From: Haloplasma contractile
GTDB lineage: Bacteria; Bacillota_I; Bacilli_A; Haloplasmatales; Haloplasmataceae
Length of the DNA stretch: 64,000 nucleotides
Direction of reading: 5' to 3'
Assembly: GCA_016841945.1 (NCBI GenBank)
Contig: JAENYC010000001.1
Coordinates: 218,274 to 282,273, forward strand
The position numbers were made by a program, and so were the translations under genes. This document shows positions 53,431-61,531 of the stretch, piece after piece (position 1 is the first letter of the stretch; each line of letters opens with the position of its first letter). The notes below the pieces were generated by a model. The model ran no database searches and was not told the origin of the DNA. It saw only the letters and a program-made list of their open reading frames with translations.

Positions 53431-54240
53431 TTAACTATTAATACCTTCAAAATACTCTAAGGTATCTTTATATCCATAATCATAAATTTTTTTAGAGTGT
53501 TCTGAAGTAAAATCAAGTATACGACCAAGCCCCCAACTTCTATTGTGTTTTATGTGATGAAATTTGACTTTGGAATATTTTTTAGTTCTATCAAAATAAT
53601 ATGCTAAGTGTATGACGATTATTTCATCACAACCCGCGTCTACCAAAGGTCGAATAGGAACATTGTCAAATACTCCACCATCATAATATTTCTTATTGTT
53701 GTAATTTATTGATGGAAAAATAAATGGTATTGCACAAGAAGCGAGTATAGCTTTATAACTATCTTCTCTATTTAAGTCTTTTAAATTCAAATATACTGCT
53801 TTTTCCTCTTTTTTAAAATAATGTTTATATGTTGATTTAATTAAATCAAAAATACTTTGATTAATATCTCCACCGTCTGAAATTGTAATATATACATCCT
53901 TATTTTTTATTCGATCTAAATTAACATTATTAATTAAAATTTCTTCTAATGAATCCATTTTGTATATTCCTTTATCAAACGCTTCAAACTTTTCTTTTGT
54001 TAAACGCTTCAAAAAGTTTCCATTTGATACTAATGCTTCATCAGGAATATTAAACCAAATATCTTTTGCATGTTCAATTGTATTTGTAGCAAGAACAGCA
54101 GCATTCACTGCTCCAATAGAAGTACCTGAAAAATATTTAATTTGATTGAAAATTTCTAATTCTTGTAAAGCCTTAACAGCACCAATTTGATAAGCCCCCC
54201 TTGCTCCCCCACCAGATAAACATAATCCAATCTTTTTCAT
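53431..54240 (-). CDS. Patatin-like phospholipase
   Basis: 269 residues. Oxyanion hole SGGGARGAYQIG at residues 9-20, nucleophile elbow GTSIGAVNA (Ser about 42), and catalytic aspartate in DGGVFDNVPIRPL near residue 190. The Ser-Asp dyad is complete. Cytoplasmic or membrane-associated lipid acyl hydrolase of the RssA/YchK group. ATG 54240 behind AAAAGGAGTTAATAATT. Confidence 0.92.
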   Translation of the reverse strand: MKKIGLCLSGGGARGAYQIGAVKALQELEIFNQIKYFSGTSIGAVNAAVLATNTIEHAKDIWFNIPDEALVSNGNFLKRLTKEKFEAFDKGIYKMDSLEEILINNVNLDRIKNKDVYITISDGGDINQSIFDLIKSTYKHYFKKEEKAVYLNLKDLNREDSYKAILASCAIPFIFPSINYNNKKYYDGGVFDNVPIRPLVDAGCDEIIVIHLAYYFDRTKKYSKVKFHHIKHNRSWGLGRILDFTSEHSKKIYDYGYKDTLEYFEGINS

Positions 54241-54560
54241 AATTATTAACTCCTTTTAAACTGAATAAAAAGTTTAAATATACTTTTATTACTTATATTT
54301 TAAAATAAAAAGAAAATAAAAGCAATTATTTATACAAATAATAACAATTAACCTTTCAAAGTATCTGTTAATTTAAAATTTAATGATAATTGACATTAGA
54401 ATCTACATTATAATATTCTCATAAAACCCATCTTTTAAAGGTTGAAGTTGAACATTATTAATATATTACCTATAATTTCTCTCCTGGAAATTTATTAAAT
54501 AGGCTATAAATCAGTTACATTTCTATATTATAAAAATGATCTAAGTGTTCCTTAAATAAT
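54241..54560. other. Intergenic region, about 320 bases
   Basis: Very AT-rich, upstream of the patatin gene and downstream of the tRNA-Asp terminator. No RNA, repeat or supported ORF was found. Confidence 0.5.
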
Positions 54561-54590
54561 AAAAAAAGTATTAACAGTTTAAGTTAATAC
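54561..54590 (-). terminator. Terminator of tRNA-Asp
   Basis: Hairpin GTATTAAC/GTTAATAC with a 7-base loop and TTTTTTT on the minus strand, 14 bases after the tRNA 3' end. Confidence 0.8.
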
Positions 54591-54603
54591 AGATTAAATA
54601 AAA

Positions 54604-54679
54604 TGGCGGTCCCGACGAGAATCGAACTCGCGATCTCCTGCGTGACAGGCAGGCATGTTAACCGCTACACCACGGGACC
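54604..54679 (-). tRNA. tRNA-Asp (anticodon GTC)
   Basis: 76 bases with encoded CCA. Acceptor GGTCCCG/CGGGACC, D-arm GTGTAGCGGTTAACAT, anticodon stem CCTGC/GCAGG with loop CTGTCAC (anticodon GTC), T-arm GCGAG-TTCGATT-CTCGT. Single-gene transcript with its own consensus promoter and terminator. Confidence 0.97.
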
Positions 54680-54715
54680 TTAAAGTTAAAAAAAACTATC
54701 ATTAGAACGACTTTT

Positions 54716-54744
54716 ATTATACTGATTATTACATCATTTGTCAA
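54716..54744 (-). promoter_or_regulatory. Consensus SigA promoter of tRNA-Asp
   Basis: TTGACA, 17-base spacer, TATAAT: a perfect consensus, 37 bases before the tRNA 5' end. Confidence 0.85.
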
Positions 54745-54913
54745 TAACTTTTAAAAAGTATATTATCTAATATTGAAATTATATAACTATACAGATAAAT
54801 CTAAACTCTTCTTTTTCCGATTGTTTCTTGATTAATATATATTGTCATATTCTCTTGATTTTTGTTCAATATTCTTATATAGTAATTACGTTGTATATTA
54901 TTTAGGAGGCACT

Positions 54914-56182
54914 ATGATTAATTACAAAATTGGAAAAACAATCAACAATAAATTTTTTTATGGATGGTTAATTATTGTTTTAGGTGCAATCAGCTATTTC
55001 TTTTCAGCACCTGGACAAACTTATTTTATATCAACCTTTATTAAAACATATACAAAAGAGTTCAATTACTCTTCAACGGATATATCAGTATATTACTCAA
55101 TTGCAACGATATGTTCTGGTTCCTTACTTGTTTTTATGGGACGTCAAGTTGATAAAAGAGGTCAGAGAACTATGCTTATTTTTGCAGGCACCATGCTAGC
55201 GATTGCAAGTTTATTCAGTAGTTTTGTTTCTAATATCACTTTAATCTTCCTTAGTTTCTTTTTACTACGTTATTTTGGTCAAGGCTCTTTAACATTAATC
55301 CCCGGTTCGCTTGTTCCACAATGGTTTGATAAAAGAAAAGCACTTGCGATTAGTCTAATGAGTATGGGAGGACTATTAGCAAGTATGATTATACCAACTA
55401 TAAATGTTTCATTAAACAACTTAATTGGTTGGAGACAGACATGGCGAGTTTGGAGTTTACTTTTACTTGTTGTGTTTATTCCTTTGATGTATGTCTTTGT
55501 GATTAATAAACCAGAAGACATTGGTTTAAAACCTGATAATGAAAACACGAAGTCAAAAGAAGAGCTAGAAAAAGATTACCAAATAATCACTAAAGAATCA
55601 TGGACATTAAATGAGGCAATAAAAACAAAAGAATTTTGGATAATATCAATTATTTCTATGATTGTACCAATGGTTTCAACGGGAATCACCTTTCATTTTT
55701 TCTCATTAATGGAAACAAAGGGCGTCTATGAATCATCAGCAAAATTTATTCTTGGATTAGCTGCCATTCCTGGATTTATTATGCCTATTATTTCAGGCGT
55801 TTTAATTGATCGTGTGAAACCAAAATTGATTATTTTTGGAACATTATCAATGATTACAATAAACTTAATTTTTTTATTATTGGTTAATAGTATTTTTACG
55901 GCATCAATCTTTATGTTAAGCTATGGATTAACCAATTATATTCAAAATACAACGATTACTGTGGCATATGTCACTTACTTTGGAAGAAGATATTTAGGAA
56001 GTATAAGAGTAATTGCTACAGTATTTATGGTAATAGGCTCAGCCCTGGGTCCTATCCCATTTGGACTTTCTTATGATAAGACAGATAGCTTCAATTATGC
56101 AGTAATCAGTATGATGATTCTTTCTATTATTGGGATAATATTGTCTTTATCTATTTCCAAACCTGAAAAGAAAGACTTATAA
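54914..56182 (+). CDS. MFS transporter, oxalate/formate antiporter (OFA)-like
   Basis: 422 residues from ATG 54914 (AGGAGGCACT); a longer frame to 54842 has no site. Twelve helices; FYGWLIIVLGAISYFFSAPGQ near the N-terminus is the OFA-family start, motif A reads GRQVDKRGQR, and PGSLVPQWFDKRKALA follows TM4. OFA members exchange monocarboxylates or other organic anions; the substrate is not known. Methyltransferase gene follows 16 bases later. Confidence 0.85.
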   Translation: MINYKIGKTINNKFFYGWLIIVLGAISYFFSAPGQTYFISTFIKTYTKEFNYSSTDISVYYSIATICSGSLLVFMGRQVDKRGQRTMLIFAGTMLAIASLFSSFVSNITLIFLSFFLLRYFGQGSLTLIPGSLVPQWFDKRKALAISLMSMGGLLASMIIPTINVSLNNLIGWRQTWRVWSLLLLVVFIPLMYVFVINKPEDIGLKPDNENTKSKEELEKDYQIITKESWTLNEAIKTKEFWIISIISMIVPMVSTGITFHFFSLMETKGVYESSAKFILGLAAIPGFIMPIISGVLIDRVKPKLIIFGTLSMITINLIFLLLVNSIFTASIFMLSYGLTNYIQNTTITVAYVTYFGRRYLGSIRVIATVFMVIGSALGPIPFGLSYDKTDSFNYAVISMMILSIIGIILSLSISKPEKKDL

Positions 56183-56198
56183 ATGAAAGGATGATATA

Positions 56199-56828
56199 AT
56201 GATCTGTTCTTTATGTGGATCCCCTACATTATTTTTTAAAAAAATAAGAAAAAAAGAATACTATCGCTGTTCCACATGTGATGCCATTCAATTACATTCT
56301 AATTATTTCCTACCTCCCGAAGAAGAAAAAGCACGATACGAAACACACAATAATAATGTTGAAGATCCAAGATATCAACAGTTTGTATCTCCAATTGTAA
56401 AAGAAGTATTATCATATTATAAAACCAATCATATTGGACTAGATTTTGGTGCTGGGACTGGACCTGTTATATCAAAACTTTTATCTGAAAGAGGATATAA
56501 AATTAATTTATATGATCCATTTTTTTGGAATGACAAACAATATTTACAATCAAAGTACGATTTTATTGTTTGTTGTGAAGTAATTGAACATTTTCATTCA
56601 CCTAAAAAAGAATTTCAATTACTCCATTCACTCATAAAAGAAAAAGGATCAATAATACTGATGACAGATTTATATCATGATGATATCATTTTTGACACTT
56701 GGTATTATAAAAATGATCCTACACATATATTCTTTTATACTAAAAATACTTTGGAATACATTAGGGAACAATATAATTATACAAATCTCATTATAAAAAA
56801 TAGATTAATCCATTTTATATCTCGTTAA
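56199..56828 (+). CDS. Zinc-ribbon class I methyltransferase (Methyltransf_23 type)
   Basis: 209 residues. N-terminal zinc ribbon CSLCGSPTLF and CSTCDAI, then motif I GLDFGAGTGPVISKLLSERG and post-motif FIVCCEVIEHFHSPKKEF. This layout is typical of small RNA- or small-molecule methyltransferases of unknown substrate. Possibly co-transcribed with the MFS gene. Ends before a U-tract terminator at 56876. Confidence 0.82.
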   Translation: MICSLCGSPTLFFKKIRKKEYYRCSTCDAIQLHSNYFLPPEEEKARYETHNNNVEDPRYQQFVSPIVKEVLSYYKTNHIGLDFGAGTGPVISKLLSERGYKINLYDPFFWNDKQYLQSKYDFIVCCEVIEHFHSPKKEFQLLHSLIKEKGSIILMTDLYHDDIIFDTWYYKNDPTHIFFYTKNTLEYIREQYNYTNLIIKNRLIHFISR

Positions 56829-56875
56829 ATAATAATCTTTATAATTACAATTCTGGACAACACAGAAGTTAAACT

Positions 56876-56908
56876 AAAGCAAGAACCTCAAAGAAAACTT
56901 GCTTTTTT
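56876..56908 (+). terminator. Intrinsic terminator after methyltransferase gene
   Basis: Hairpin AAAGCAAG/CTTGCTTT with a 14-base loop and eight T. Confidence 0.75.
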
Positions 56909-57065
56909 TTATTAAAAGAACCCATGCCTATAAGTTGGTCTAATGAGATTGGAAAGATATTTTGCTGGAATAATAAATTCATGCAAAGTCCTGATTAGTT
57001 AAAAGAACTTTAACTAATTTCATTTTGCATAGTTAGTTCTATAAGAATAAATTTTAACATAACTA

Positions 57066-57094
57066 TTTACATACCTAGATTATCTAGGTATAAT
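57066..57094 (+). promoter_or_regulatory. Promoter with palindromic operator filling the spacer (PadR gene)
   Basis: TTTACA, 17-base spacer, TATAAT. The sequence ACCTAGAT-T-ATCTAGGT (57073-57089) is a perfect palindrome and occupies almost exactly the spacer, so a bound repressor would block RNA polymerase. A further CTAGGTA half-site follows at about 57109. Fits autorepression by the PadR protein. Confidence 0.75.
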
Positions 57095-57129
57095 AATACA
57101 TAGAAGCTCTAGGTATGGGAGAGAACAAT

Positions 57130-57465
57130 ATGCATATATCAAAAGATTTAATAGCGGCATCAGCAACTCCACTTCTTTTAGCTATTCTAAAAGAACAAGA
57201 TAGTTATGGGTATGAAATCATAAAAAAAGTTAAAAAATTATCTAATAATGAAATGGTGTGGACAGAAGGAATGTTATATCCTGTTTTACACCGACTTGAA
57301 GATCAGCAACTGATAGAATCCTATTTGAAAATTTCTGATAAAGGACGAAAAAGGAAATATTATCACATTAAAAAAGCAGGCTTAGAAGAATTAAATAAAC
57401 AAATAAAACAATGGAATATTGTTCATGCTATAATAAATGATACTTTAAATAATAAACAGAAATAA
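57130..57465 (+). CDS. PadR family transcriptional regulator
   Basis: 111 residues from ATG 57130 (GGGAGAG, 6 bases); the ATG at 57115 has no site and lies in the operator tail. PadR winged helix: ATPLLLAILKEQDSYGYEI, VWTEGMLYPVLHRLEDQQLI, GRKRKYYHIKKAGLEEL. Small PadR-s2 type. Controls itself and the membrane protein gene 10 bases downstream. Effector likely a membrane stress or drug. Confidence 0.9.
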   Translation: MHISKDLIAASATPLLLAILKEQDSYGYEIIKKVKKLSNNEMVWTEGMLYPVLHRLEDQQLIESYLKISDKGRKRKYYHIKKAGLEELNKQIKQWNIVHAIINDTLNNKQK

Positions 57466-57475
57466 GGAGGTTTTT

Positions 57476-58810
57476 ATGTTTGAATTAGAATCAAGTATTC
57501 GTTCTTGGACGGATTTATTAAGAGAAAAAGGCAATTGTACTGAATCAGATTTATTAGAGTTAGAAGATCATCTACGTGATGAAATTGAAGACCTTATGTC
57601 TGCTGGATTAACTGAAGAGGAATCATTTCTTATTAGTGTAAAACGCATGGGAAATGTTAATGCTATTTCCAATGAATACTCTAAGATAAATTCCGCTAAT
57701 CTTTGGAAATATTTAATGATGGATTCAAAAATTTATTCAAAAAATCACCATCAAATAATACTAGTTATTCTTTTTTCTCTTATAGCTGGTACATTATTTA
57801 AATTACCAGAATTCTTAGGTTTTAGCTTTGATGAGTTATTTTTTATTAAAAACTTTAGTTTGTTTATACTTCCTTTTGTTTCAATTTTTTTTATCCTTAA
57901 ACAAAAAATAAAATACAAAATATCCTTTATAATATTAGGTATATTTCTAATAAGTGCAATCATAATTAATATTTATCCTTCATATTCTCCTTATCATACC
58001 GTCATTTTAACAGGTATTCATTTGCCCATTTTTCTATGGTTAATCACTGGGATAGCTTATACTGGTTCTAAGTGGAATGAAAATAAAGAAAGGATGAATT
58101 TTATCCGTTTTACAGGTGAATCATTCATCTATGGTGTTTTAATTACTTGTGGTCTTGGAGTCTTATCCGTTTTCATTATGTTTATCTTTAGTGCAATTGG
58201 TGTCGATTTAGAATCATTTGTTTCTAATTACCTTATCATCTATGGTATGTGTGGAGTAGTAATGATTACTATGTACTTAGTAGAAGCTAAAAAAAGCATT
58301 GTAGAAAATTTTGCACCCATACTAGCAAAAATATTTAGTCCATTATTTCTTATCACAATGATAATATTTCTAATTATCATGATCTTTTCTGGAAAAAGCC
58401 CTTTTATAGACAGAAATTTTTTAATTGGTTTTGATTTGATGTTAGTATTAATACTAGGTTTGGTTTTATATGTTATATCCGCAAGAAATTTGCATGAAAG
58501 AAAAAATATTTTTGATTACTTAAATTTAGCGCTAATTATAACAGCATTAATTATCGATATTGTCGCATTAACAGCAATATTAGATAGACTACAAAATTTT
58601 GGTGTTACACCAAATAAAGTAGCTGCATTAGGAGAAAATATTGTACTATTAGTTAACCTAGTCATTCTTGTATGGCAATATGTTCGTTTTTTATCTAATA
58701 AAATTGATTTCAAAGTCTTAGAGAAATATCAAACTTCATATCTTACTATCTATGCGATATGGCTGGGAGTTGTTGCTTTTGTATTTCCTTTAATTTTTAG
58801 ATTTAATTGA
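57476..58810 (+). CDS. Permease-prefix-domain membrane protein (DUF4153-like)
   Basis: 444 residues. N-terminal permease prefix domain 1: LESSIRSWTDLLREKGNCTE, EDHLRDEIEDLMSAGLTEEE, an alpha-helical module that usually precedes ABC permeases or stands before membrane segments. The rest has about ten hydrophobic helices without an ABC-permease signature. SD AAGGAGGTTTTT. Its linkage to PadR is the common Bacillota pair, often linked to membrane or antimicrobial stress. Confidence 0.8.
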   Translation: MFELESSIRSWTDLLREKGNCTESDLLELEDHLRDEIEDLMSAGLTEEESFLISVKRMGNVNAISNEYSKINSANLWKYLMMDSKIYSKNHHQIILVILFSLIAGTLFKLPEFLGFSFDELFFIKNFSLFILPFVSIFFILKQKIKYKISFIILGIFLISAIIINIYPSYSPYHTVILTGIHLPIFLWLITGIAYTGSKWNENKERMNFIRFTGESFIYGVLITCGLGVLSVFIMFIFSAIGVDLESFVSNYLIIYGMCGVVMITMYLVEAKKSIVENFAPILAKIFSPLFLITMIIFLIIMIFSGKSPFIDRNFLIGFDLMLVLILGLVLYVISARNLHERKNIFDYLNLALIITALIIDIVALTAILDRLQNFGVTPNKVAALGENIVLLVNLVILVWQYVRFLSNKIDFKVLEKYQTSYLTIYAIWLGVVAFVFPLIFRFN

Positions 58811-58819
58811 AAATAGTTT

Positions 58820-58850
58820 AAAAGCAGAAGATATGTATCTCCTGCTTTTA
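58820..58850. terminator. Bidirectional terminator between PadR pair and DUF3810 gene
   Basis: Inverted repeat AAAAGCAGAAGATA/TATCTCCTGCTTTT (one bulge) between convergent genes. Confidence 0.75.
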
Positions 58851-58868
58851 TATTTATAATTTCATAAT

Positions 58869-59969
58869 TTATACTGTACCATACTTCTTATAATGTGCTA
58901 ATAATAAATCAACCATTTCACCATATGATTTTACACCGTCATCTTGTCGATTCCCTTTTAGATATGCATCATTAACATCACTAGATATATCTCTAATAAA
59001 TCCATCGTATTTATCCCAAAACTGATTATAATAATTAAAATCTCGCTTAAGACCATTACCATATAACTCTTTCAACTCAGTAGCACTTTCTAAATCACTT
59101 TCAGATAAAGCATCCATGGTATAAAGCAATGCTAACACTGTACCCGAATATTGAAAATCAACATCAGGATGACAGGAAGATGTTAGATATGCTATATAAT
59201 TTGCTTCACCTTCCGATGCAAAACCTCGTTGATGTGCCATCTCATGTAATGTTGTTGCTGGAAATAACATATCTGGAATCGCTGGATTAATATTAGGCTC
59301 TGCAGTAAAAGGAAAATAAATACCAGTAATTTGTGTGTATAATGATGCCTGTTCAAAAGAAATGAACTTCGGTCTTGCATATGAACCATCTAATACATCA
59401 ATCCCTACATTTTTATAACCTATTGGTGCTCGGTTAAGTACTGATTGGTCACTCCCATTCACTTTCATAATTCCATCTGCATCTTCAATAACCTTAACTC
59501 GTAGTTGGTTGGCTTTTACAATAAGTGCTTCATTCAAATTATATAATTCTTCAACACTAGAAAATCCATTATCTAACTCCATTGTCTCACCAATAGACTG
59601 CCTACTATAATTTAATCCCCAAATTAACATAAATACAATATAAACTATAGAAACATAACTTACTATTTTACCGAAAAATTTCAGAAGAGAAACGCCATAA
59701 CGGCGATAGTCTTTAAGAGTAATAATTACTCTATATATTAACAAAATAATTATAACTGGGACTGCTATCAAATGTAGTACATATATAAGTTCACCAATTG
59801 AGAAATTGACAACACCAGTTATTTTACTCAATATTTGTATCATCCATTTATTAACACTAGTAGAATAATAGTGTTCTACAATTTTTGGTTGTGATTCCAT
59901 TACCTTTGCTAAAAAAAATAATCCAATAGCCATTACTGGCCAAATCACATACTTTAACTTATGCTTCAT
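58869..59969 (-). CDS. DUF3810 family membrane metalloprotein
   Basis: 366 residues from ATG 59969 (GGAGGAAAAT). Three N-terminal membrane helices, then a soluble domain with TTLHEMAHQRGFASEGEANY, an HExxH zinc motif (HEMAH) plus a downstream glutamate in EGEANY, the pattern of gluzincin-like peptidases. The DUF3810 family is widespread in Bacillota and uncharacterised; peptidase activity is inferred from the motif. Confidence 0.85.
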   Translation of the reverse strand: MKHKLKYVIWPVMAIGLFFLAKVMESQPKIVEHYYSTSVNKWMIQILSKITGVVNFSIGELIYVLHLIAVPVIIILLIYRVIITLKDYRRYGVSLLKFFGKIVSYVSIVYIVFMLIWGLNYSRQSIGETMELDNGFSSVEELYNLNEALIVKANQLRVKVIEDADGIMKVNGSDQSVLNRAPIGYKNVGIDVLDGSYARPKFISFEQASLYTQITGIYFPFTAEPNINPAIPDMLFPATTLHEMAHQRGFASEGEANYIAYLTSSCHPDVDFQYSGTVLALLYTMDALSESDLESATELKELYGNGLKRDFNYYNQFWDKYDGFIRDISSDVNDAYLKGNRQDDGVKSYGEMVDLLLAHYKKYGTV

Positions 59970-60022
59970 ATTTTCCTCCATTAACGGTTTCATCTACTCA
60001 ATTTGTATAAATTAATATTATT

Positions 60023-60205
60023 TCAAATTTTATTAATTTCCTTATGATAGTGATTACAATTTTCTAAAGAAAAAGACGAAAGTACCCTTTCTCGTTTAGA
60101 AACTGGCACTTGTCTCACATAATTTAGTATCCATTTTCTTAATTCTTCTTCATTCATTTTTTCAATCTTATTTTCTATACACTTCATATAATCTTTGAAA
60201 TTCAT
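60023..60205 (-). CDS. Small 60-aa protein, helical, unrecognised
   Basis: Reads MNFKDYMKCIENKIEKMNEEELRKW... and ends in NCNHYHKEINKI. Strong helical, charged N-terminal half. GGAAGGT lies 7 bases before ATG 60205. Looks like the N-terminal module of a longer protein family in which such a helix precedes a larger domain, so it may be truncated. Next to the DUF7309/DUF6930-type gene. Confidence 0.45.
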   Translation of the reverse strand: MNFKDYMKCIENKIEKMNEEELRKWILNYVRQVPVSKRERVLSSFSLENCNHYHKEINKI

Positions 60206-60267
60206 ATTTAATACCTTCCCAAAAATAATTACTTTAGATATTTAACAAGATATAATACTAACTATAT

Positions 60268-61296
60268 CTATTTATCAAAAAATTTGAAAAAGTCATTAAA
60301 AAACTCATCACTCATTGATAATTGTTTATTATGAATCAATGATACTTGAATTTTTGAACATAAACTCTTTAATAGAAATCCAATATGAGGGAGTCTGAAA
60401 TGAATAGCTTTGGGGAGACTATATTTCTCGATATAATTAAATAATAAATTTAAAATCATATCTTCTTCATTTGTATCAGGAAGAATCATTTCTTGACTTA
60501 TAACCATTCCCGAGTTTTGATCAATAATTATCAATAACTTAGGACTTACTGGACGATCAAAACCTTCATCTTTTCCATCTATTGTCATTCTAGAATAATT
60601 TATATCAATCTCAATCGTTGATTTATTTTTTGGTTGTGATCTTAACTCTTTTATCATAGGATGATTTGAGTCAAGATTAAGTGTTACATATGATTTTTCC
60701 ATATATTCAAGTTCACTCACTTCGTATTTCCAACTTTTTTCTTTTTGATCATAATATCTAGTAACTGTTTCATCTTGTGAAAAATTAACATTTATTTGTT
60801 TTGAAGCAAATAATTCAATTAATGGGATTAATTCTCTATAAACATTAACCAATTTTTGTACTTCGTCTTCGTCAACAATATATGGGGTATAATTGGGCTT
60901 AAATGATAAAAAGAAAGGCCATTGATTTTTTCCTCGAAATCGTAATCCTAATTCACGAATAACTTTATATTGTTTTGATGATACCTCGTTACGATCGCCA
61001 AAATAACATGTTAAATTATCCTGTTCATACATTGCATATAATCCAGGAATCCCTAATCTTTCTGAATTTGATAATAATACAAAACTATTAAATGATTCAT
61101 AACCTGGATATACGACTATTCCATATGTATCTTTATTTTTACCTAATATACTAATAAAGTAAGGTTCTGTTTCATTAGGAAGTAAAATTCTAATAATATC
61201 TGTATCCCCTAAATACTTCCAAGGTTCGGCTTTTTTAATTTCTAAAGTTAAATCATATAATTCTTGCCATTTTTCTAAAGTCGCTTCCATTCTCAT
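60268..61296 (-). CDS. DUF7309/DUF6930-like two-domain protein
   Basis: 342 residues, soluble, no signal. N-terminal half WQELYDLTLEIKKAEPWKYL through ISILGKNKDTYGIVVYPGYE resembles DUF7309; the C-terminal half RPVSPKLLIIIDQNSGMVI to RLPHIGFLLKSLCSK resembles DUF6930. Both are uncharacterised families found in Bacillota. GGAGG lies 9 bases before ATG 61296. Probably in a transcription unit with the 60-aa gene. Confidence 0.6.
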   Translation of the reverse strand: MRMEATLEKWQELYDLTLEIKKAEPWKYLGDTDIIRILLPNETEPYFISILGKNKDTYGIVVYPGYESFNSFVLLSNSERLGIPGLYAMYEQDNLTCYFGDRNEVSSKQYKVIRELGLRFRGKNQWPFFLSFKPNYTPYIVDEDEVQKLVNVYRELIPLIELFASKQINVNFSQDETVTRYYDQKEKSWKYEVSELEYMEKSYVTLNLDSNHPMIKELRSQPKNKSTIEIDINYSRMTIDGKDEGFDRPVSPKLLIIIDQNSGMVISQEMILPDTNEEDMILNLLFNYIEKYSLPKAIHFRLPHIGFLLKSLCSKIQVSLIHNKQLSMSDEFFNDFFKFFDK

Positions 61297-61456
61297 ATTA
61301 ATATTCCTCCATATAATTATATCCCTATCAGTATAGCATAGTTCGACATTATTAGTAAACGATATTTAAATCATTTCAAAACATTGTTTAAATATAATAT
61401 TAGAGAAATATTATTTATTTTTTATTCTTACAGCATATTATTGTTCTATTATAAAA

Positions 61457-61496
61457 CAAAAAGAGACCACTTTTAAAAATTGATGATCTCTTTTTT
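61457..61496 (-). terminator. Weak intrinsic terminator after giant surface protein
   Basis: Imperfect hairpin AAAGAGATCA/TGGTCTCTTT (with G-U pairs) and a short T-run on the minus strand, beyond the stop at 61532. Confidence 0.5.
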
Positions 61497-61531
61497 CATT
61501 TATTTCAAACCCCATTGTCAAACAAATCACA

